NCBI GenBank assembly: GCA_902800495.1
Contig: CADCET010000020.1
Location: forward strand, 1 to 62,858
Direction: 5' to 3'
Origin: an uncultured Prevotellaceae bacterium
GTDB lineage: Bacteria > Bacteroidota > Bacteroidia > Bacteroidales > Bacteroidaceae
Length of the DNA: 62,858 bases
Under the pieces are notes generated by a model that worked only from the letters and a program-made list of their open reading frames with translations, was not told the DNA's origin and did no database searches. Shown here in pieces: positions 58,934 through 62,858 of the stretch (positions within the stretch are counted from its first letter, which is position 1; each line of letters begins with the position of its first letter). A program made the translations under genes and the position numbers.

Positions 58934-59575
58934 CTATCGCATATAGGGATTGAACTGCTTTTCCGTGCCGATGGTCGTCGGCTCACCATGACCGGGGTAG
59001 ACCTTTGTCGTGGCGGGCAGACGGCCTAAGACGTTTTTCAGGCTGTTGCCCATCTGCATCCAGCTGCCTCCGGGGAAGTCCGTCCGTCCGATACTCATGT
59101 GGAACAGCGTGTCGCCCGTGAAGGCCGTCTCTTCTGCTTCGCAGTAGAAGGTGACTGAGCCGCGCGTGTGGCCGGGCGTAGGCAGGACGGTCAGCTGGTG
59201 ACTGCCGAAGCTGACGATGTCGTCCTTCGTCAGCAGTCGTCCTATCGGTGGCACGTCGTGCTCGTAGCCTGTGCCGAGAAACTCTGCCACCTGCGTCTTC
59301 AGGTCCATCAGCGCTTCGTCTTCTGCGGCCACCTCGGGCTTCAGACCGTAAGTCTGGAAGATGGTATCGATGCCGAAGTTATGGTCGAAATGACCGTGGG
59401 TGCAGAGCAGCCTGACGGGCTTCAGCTGGTGCTCGTCGATGTATTTCACAATGGCTCGTCGCTCCTCGTCGTAGAGGGCGCCGCAGTCGATAATTACCGC
59501 CTCGCGGGTCTCGTCGCTGACGATGTAAGTATTTTCCTGCAACATGTTGCAGACCATTCTCCGTACTTCAATCAT
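58934..59575 (-). CDS. MBL-fold metallo-hydrolase (glyoxalase II-like)
   Basis: A 213-residue enzyme with the metal motif CTHGHFDHNFGID (HxHxDH), a later His in PTPGHTRGSVTFY, the metal Asp in FTGDTLF, and the last His in VYPGHGEPTT. This is the small glyoxalase-II-like group hydrolysing thioesters or related bonds. ATG 59575 gives a 4-base overlap with rsmG. Confidence 0.87.
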   Translation of the reverse strand: MIEVRRMVCNMLQENTYIVSDETREAVIIDCGALYDEERRAIVKYIDEHQLKPVRLLCTHGHFDHNFGIDTIFQTYGLKPEVAAEDEALMDLKTQVAEFLGTGYEHDVPPIGRLLTKDDIVSFGSHQLTVLPTPGHTRGSVTFYCEAEETAFTGDTLFHMSIGRTDFPGGSWMQMGNSLKNVLGRLPATTKVYPGHGEPTTIGTEKQFNPYMR

Positions 59576-60192
59576 AGTGGCAGGTATATCACGTTTTTCT
59601 CCTTGAACCATTCCTCGCCGAACCAGTTGTTGATAGGGTCGATCTCTATGACCTTCTTGAACGGCTGCGTCTCGGCCTGCAGCTCGCCGCCTTTCAGACA
59701 GATGACGCCGTTGGGCAGCACGTTTCTGTTGGTCTTCGAGATGTTCTTGCGCACAATCTTCACCAGATCGGGTAGGGGCATCACGGCACGACTCACTACA
59801 AAGTCGAACTTCCCCTTCTCGTCCTCGCCGCGCAGGTGTTCCGACTGGCAGTTCGTCAGTCCAATGGCCGTTGCCACCTCCTGCGCGACGCGTATCTTCT
59901 TGCCCGTGCCGTCAATCAGCTTGAAGTGGCACTCGGGAAACAGAATGGCGAGGGGTATGCCAGGGAAACCGCCGCCCGTGCCGAAGTCGAGTATCTCCGT
60001 GCCTGAACGGAACGTGATGGTCTTGGCGATGGCCAACGAGTGCAGCACGTGGTGTTCGTAGAGGTTGTCAATATCTTTGCGCGAGATGACGTTGATTTTC
60101 GCGTTCCAGTCGCGATACAGCTCGTCGAGCATTTCGAATTGCTGTATCTGCCGCTCGGTCAGTTCCTTAAAATATTTCTTGATTATTTCCAT
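59572..60192 (-). CDS. rsmG: 16S rRNA (guanine-N7)-methyltransferase G
   Basis: A 206-residue SAM-dependent methyltransferase that modifies G527 of 16S rRNA. Marks: WNAKINVISRKDIDNLYEHHVLHSL, LDFGTGGGFPGIPLAILFPE and FDFVVSRAVMPLPDL. It overlaps the RsiV-like gene by 10 bases and the MBL gene by 4, forming a three-gene unit. Confidence 0.95.
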   Translation of the reverse strand: MEIIKKYFKELTERQIQQFEMLDELYRDWNAKINVISRKDIDNLYEHHVLHSLAIAKTITFRSGTEILDFGTGGGFPGIPLAILFPECHFKLIDGTGKKIRVAQEVATAIGLTNCQSEHLRGEDEKGKFDFVVSRAVMPLPDLVKIVRKNISKTNRNVLPNGVICLKGGELQAETQPFKKVIEIDPINNWFGEEWFKEKNVIYLPL

Positions 60193-60968
60193 AGCTCCTT
60201 CAGGTCGTCGTTGTCAATCTCTAACTCTATCAGTCCAAAGGCGTAGGGCGCTATCTCGTAGGGGTTGTAGACGAAGGTGATGGCATCGTCGCCCAAGGCG
60301 AAGTTCTCTGATGCGAACATATCCGTTGCATACAGGTAGCCCTTGTCCTTCAGGTCGGACAGGTCTTCAGACTCTGTCTTCTCTATCAGCGCCTGCAACA
60401 GCCGCTCGCTGAGCTGTTGCTGGTAGCCTGGCACGAAGACGTCGTCGAGCGTCAGCAGCCGTCCCGTGGCGTTGTCGAAGTTCATCACTATCCGCTGGTT
60501 CATGCCGTGGGCACCACCCTCGTAGTAGTCGACGTCGGCCGTGTAGACCGTTACGCCGTCGCGCCCCTGCCGCGCTTCGCTCTTGATGTTGTAGTGATAC
60601 TCATACCACGCCCGTTTGGCGGCGTCGCCACGATCCTCGCGGTAGAGTGGGGCGAAGTTCTGCCGGTAGTCGCTGGTGTATTGGTTGGCAAACGAGTCGG
60701 CCGCTTGCTTCAGGCCGACGCCCTCGATGTTCAGCAGCTGTTGCGCTACTGTCTCGTTGATGGTTTTCGTCCGCTCGGCAGGCTCACCCTTGGCTGCCGC
60801 CAATTGCAGGTTGACGCTGCATTGCGGAGCGCCCGCCTCGCCGGTAATGCCCACCGTCTTCTCCACCTTCACCGTCTCAAAGTCCAGCCCGCCGCCGGTG
60901 CTGTCGCCCCCGCAGGCTGTCCATATCGTTGCGACTGCTATCGCCGCCATGATCTCCTTGTACTTCAT
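60183..60968 (-). CDS. RsiV-like lipoprotein (DUF4163/DUF3298)
   Basis: A 261-residue lipoprotein from ATG 60968 (MKYKEIMAA), lipobox TIWTAC (Cys about 19). DUF3298 marks: YYEGGAHGMNQRIVMNFDNATGRLLTLDDVF and the closing FVYNPYEIAPYAFGLIELEI. Relatives bind lysozyme or act in the cell envelope; no sigma factor is beside it here. Confidence 0.83.
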   Translation of the reverse strand: MKYKEIMAAIAVATIWTACGGDSTGGGLDFETVKVEKTVGITGEAGAPQCSVNLQLAAAKGEPAERTKTINETVAQQLLNIEGVGLKQAADSFANQYTSDYRQNFAPLYREDRGDAAKRAWYEYHYNIKSEARQGRDGVTVYTADVDYYEGGAHGMNQRIVMNFDNATGRLLTLDDVFVPGYQQQLSERLLQALIEKTESEDLSDLKDKGYLYATDMFASENFALGDDAITFVYNPYEIAPYAFGLIELEIDNDDLKELWK

Positions 60969-60977
60969 AATCGGCTG

Positions 60978-60985
60978 CAAAGTTA
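60978..60985 (-). promoter_or_regulatory. -7 promoter element of the RsiV-like-rsmG unit
   Basis: Minus-strand TAACTTTG, 10 bases upstream of the start. Between it and the divergent promoter lie ATTCATAATTCAT tandem repeats (60993-61020). Confidence 0.6.
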
Positions 60986-61029
60986 CAAAATAATTCATAA
61001 TTCATCATTCATAATTCATATTTTTTTCC

Positions 61030-61037
61030 TACCTTTG
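61030..61037 (+). promoter_or_regulatory. -7 promoter element of the HAD gene, near-leaderless
   Basis: TACCTTTG ends 5 bases before the ATG at 61043, so the transcript can have almost no leader. Confidence 0.6.
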
Positions 61038-61042
61038 CGGCC

Positions 61043-61678
61043 ATGAAAGCAGCATTATTCGATTTAGACGGCGTTGTGTTCGACACGGAGCCGCAGTACA
61101 CGGTGTTCTGGGGCAGCCAGTGCCGCCTGTACCATCCAGAGCATCCAGGACTGGAACATGAGATAAAGGGTTCAACGCTGACGCAGATCTACGATGGTTG
61201 GTTCTCCGGACCGTTAGAGGCCGAGCAGCCAATTATTACCGAGCGTCTCAACGCGTTCGAGGCGCAGATGACGTTTGAGTATATCGCAGGCTTCGAGGCG
61301 CTTATTGCCGACCTGCATGCCCACGGGGTCAGAACGGCCGTAGTGACCAGTTCAAACCAGCCGAAGATGGAGAGCGTCTACCGCGCGCAGCCGGGTTTCA
61401 AGCAATTGTTTGACGCCATCCTGACGAGCGAGGATTTCGAGTATTCCAAACCCCATCCCGACTGCTATCTGAAGGCAGCGGCGCGCTTCGGCGTGCAGCC
61501 TTCGGAGTGCGTCGTCTTCGAGGACAGTTTCAACGGACTGAAGTCAGGACGGGCGGCTGGCATGAAGGTTGTCGGTGTGGCTACTACGAATCCGCAGGAG
61601 GCCATTTCTCCGCTCTCTGACATACAGATAACCGACTACGTCAGAGTTGATTACCAGTCGCTATTAAAGCTATTCTAA
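61043..61678 (+). CDS. HAD-superfamily phosphatase (beta-phosphoglucomutase-like)
   Basis: A 211-residue protein. Motif I FDLDGVVFDTEPQ, motif II TSSNQPKM, motif III Lys in YSKPHPDCYL, motif IV FEDSFNGLKSG. The helical cap lies between motif I and II, as in beta-phosphoglucomutase and related sugar phosphatases. Substrate unknown. It overlaps the end of nth by 9 bases. Confidence 0.88.
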   Translation: MKAALFDLDGVVFDTEPQYTVFWGSQCRLYHPEHPGLEHEIKGSTLTQIYDGWFSGPLEAEQPIITERLNAFEAQMTFEYIAGFEALIADLHAHGVRTAVVTSSNQPKMESVYRAQPGFKQLFDAILTSEDFEYSKPHPDCYLKAAARFGVQPSECVVFEDSFNGLKSGRAAGMKVVGVATTNPQEAISPLSDIQITDYVRVDYQSLLKLF

Positions 61679-62320
61679 CTTCGAACCCTCTAACAGTTTC
61701 GGACAGACGTCGACCAGCCCGCACTTTGCACACTTCGGCCGTTGCGACGTGCAGACGTAGCGCCCGTGGAGCAGCAGCCAATGGTGAGCCAGCGGTATCT
61801 GCTCGTCGGGGATGTTCGCCATCAACGCCTGCTCCACCTTTAGCGGCGTATTGTCGCGTTTCGATACCAAACCCAGTCGGTGGCTGACGCGGTAGACGTG
61901 GGTGTCGACGGCCATCGTCGAGCGTCCGAAGGCCACCGCCTGAATGACGTTTGCCGTCTTGCGCCCCACACCTGGCAGCTTGAGTAGCGCGTCCATATCG
62001 GCGGGCACCTCGCCCCCGTGGTCGCTGACCAGCGTGCGCGCCATCTCCACCAGATGCTTCGCCTTCGCGTTAGGGTACGACACGCTCTTGACGTATTCGT
62101 ACACCTCGTCGGTCTCCGCAGCCGCCATCGACGCCGCATCGGGGAACCGCCCGAACAGCTCAGGCGTCACCATGTTCACCCGCTTGTCGGTACATTGCGC
62201 ACTCAGGATGACGGCCACCAACAGCTGGAACACGCTGCCGAACTCCAGCTCCGTCGTCACCTCCGGCATCTGTTGGGCGAAATAGTCCAGCACCGCCTTG
62301 TATCGTTCTTTTCGCTTCAT
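61670..62320 (-). CDS. nth: Endonuclease III
   Basis: A 216-residue DNA glycosylase/AP lyase for oxidised pyrimidines. Helix-hairpin-helix LPGVGRKTANVIQAVAF with the catalytic Lys, catalytic Asp in VDTHVYRVSHRLGL, and the C-terminal iron-sulphur cluster Cys pattern C-x6-C-x2-C-x5-C (CTSQRPKCAKCGLVDVC). Confidence 0.96.
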   Translation of the reverse strand: MKRKERYKAVLDYFAQQMPEVTTELEFGSVFQLLVAVILSAQCTDKRVNMVTPELFGRFPDAASMAAAETDEVYEYVKSVSYPNAKAKHLVEMARTLVSDHGGEVPADMDALLKLPGVGRKTANVIQAVAFGRSTMAVDTHVYRVSHRLGLVSKRDNTPLKVEQALMANIPDEQIPLAHHWLLLHGRYVCTSQRPKCAKCGLVDVCPKLLEGSKLE

Positions 62321-62339
62321 CTCTTCCGCATTTTTGCTG

Positions 62340-62347
62340 CAAAGTTA
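62340..62347 (-). promoter_or_regulatory. -7 promoter element of nth
   Basis: Minus-strand TAACTTTG, 20 bases upstream of the start codon. Confidence 0.6.
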
Positions 62348-62381
62348 ACAAGAAACCGAAGAAACACCAAACAAAAACACA

Positions 62382-62420
62382 AAAAACCGCCGCCATCCCT
62401 CACGGACAGCAGCGGTTTTT
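62382..62420 (-). terminator. Terminator of the HU-type gene
   Basis: Stem AAAAACCGC/GCGGTTTTT with further CGCC pairs; on the minus strand a T-run follows. Between it and the HU stop lie TTCAATTTTTCAA and TTGCTCGCTTCGCTTGCG repeats (62421-62545), no gene seen. Confidence 0.7.
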
Positions 62421-62545
62421 CAATTTTCAATAATCAATTGTCGATTGTCCGCTCGGCGCCTTGCAAAGCTTGCCAAACTTCAATTTTTCAATTCTTCATT
62501 TTTTCCGCTCGAGCTTTGCTCGCTTCGCTTGCGAAGAATTTTCCC

Positions 62546-62858
62546 TTAGGGCTCCGGCTCTTCGTCCGGGTCTGGCTCCGCCTGGCTGATGCCGTAGGTC
62601 TTCAGCGGCGTGCGTTCCTGGTAGATTCTGTCCTTGCCGCCGACCGTCTTGTGCTTCGTCACGATCAGGTCGTTCATCTCGAAGACGCACTTGTCCTTCA
62701 GCTCGCGCGACGTCAGTTCCTCGCCGCGGGCGTTCTCGGGACGGAAGCGCAGGTGTACGCCCTTGATGTGCTCCTGGGGCGAGTAGCCCTCTACGGTGTA
62801 CGAGCCTAACAGCTTGTTCTCGATCGTCGGGTAGAACGTGCCCAGACCGTCCAGCTTC
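62546..62858 (-). CDS. HU-related DNA-binding protein, C-terminal part
   Basis: 103 codons on the minus strand from the window edge to TAA at 62548-62546. The visible part (LDGLGTFYPTIENKLLGSY, HIKGVHLRFRPENARGEELTS, LKDKCVFEMND) fits the HU/IHF-like proteins peculiar to Bacteroidota, which have an added C-terminal tail, here acidic (EPDPDEEPEP). The N-terminus is outside the window. Confidence 0.75.
   Translation of the reverse strand, partial: KLDGLGTFYPTIENKLLGSYTVEGYSPQEHIKGVHLRFRPENARGEELTSRELKDKCVFEMNDLIVTKHKTVGGKDRIYQERTPLKTYGISQAEPDPDEEPEP

Noticed and set aside
1-62858. tRNA or rRNA genes
   Set aside because: I looked for cloverleaf and T-loop patterns in the gaps and saw none; a covariance search was not possible.

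Overview
The window looks like a chromosome segment of a Bacteroidota bacterium, most likely a Prevotellaceae member (Prevotella / Segatella / Xylanibacter type). The grounds are TAnnTTTG promoters instead of a sigma70 -10 box, SusC/BtuB-like TonB receptors paired with surface lipoproteins, families typical of the phylum (DUF4374, DUF4249, DUF4421, DUF4923, DUF1460), a HU-related DNA-binding protein, a fused hisB, and two proteins ending in the same Prevotella-style C-terminal tag. No rRNA, tRNA, CRISPR array, transposase or phage gene was seen.

Region 1 (about 280-31,700) is a vitamin B12 island. Two adenosylcobalamin riboswitches each head an operon that pairs a TonB-dependent outer-membrane receptor with an exported CbiK-type chelatase. 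The first operon (593-10,037) also carries a surface lipoprotein, a CobN-like giant protein anchored at both ends in the membrane, a MotA/TolQ/ExbB-type channel protein and a DUF2149 protein. That layout resembles the hmuSTUV haem systems of Bacteroides and Porphyromonas but sits under B12 control. The rest of the island encodes the anaerobic corrin pathway: cbiA, btuF, btuC; then on the minus strand cbiHC, cbiET, a GH8 glycosidase, a sugar-isomerase-like gene, cbiGF, cbiJD and a HAD phosphatase; then cobQ/cbiP, cbiB, cobS, cobT, cobU and a 29-residue membrane peptide. Eight corrin-ring enzymes are packed into four fusion proteins. cbiL, a btuD ATPase, cobA/btuR, cobD, cobC and a cytosolic chelatase are not in the window.

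Region 2 (31,700-46,650) is accessory and envelope-related: a Dabb protein, a TonB receptor / DUF4249 lipoprotein / OmpA operon, a sodium-solute symporter, a porin, a small lipoprotein, an orphan antitoxin-like gene, a 1376-residue AT-rich surface protein (Big_2, chitobiase-C-like, RCC1 and InlB-B-like repeats), an Rpn-family nuclease and a dense block of palindromic and tandem repeats.

Region 3 (46,650-62,858) is mostly housekeeping: lepA, a Crp-family regulator, hisGDC and hisB separated by an mltF-like transglycosylase, an oxidoreductase, DUF4421, a DUF1460 amidase, YkvA, an MBL hydrolase, rsmG, an RsiV-like lipoprotein, a HAD phosphatase, nth and a partial HU-type protein.

A striking feature the genes do not explain is a set of short tandem and palindromic repeats. 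They sit between genes, in a variable loop of riboswitch 1, and in frame inside at least seven B12 genes, always at loops or domain junctions, but were not seen in the housekeeping genes of the right half.
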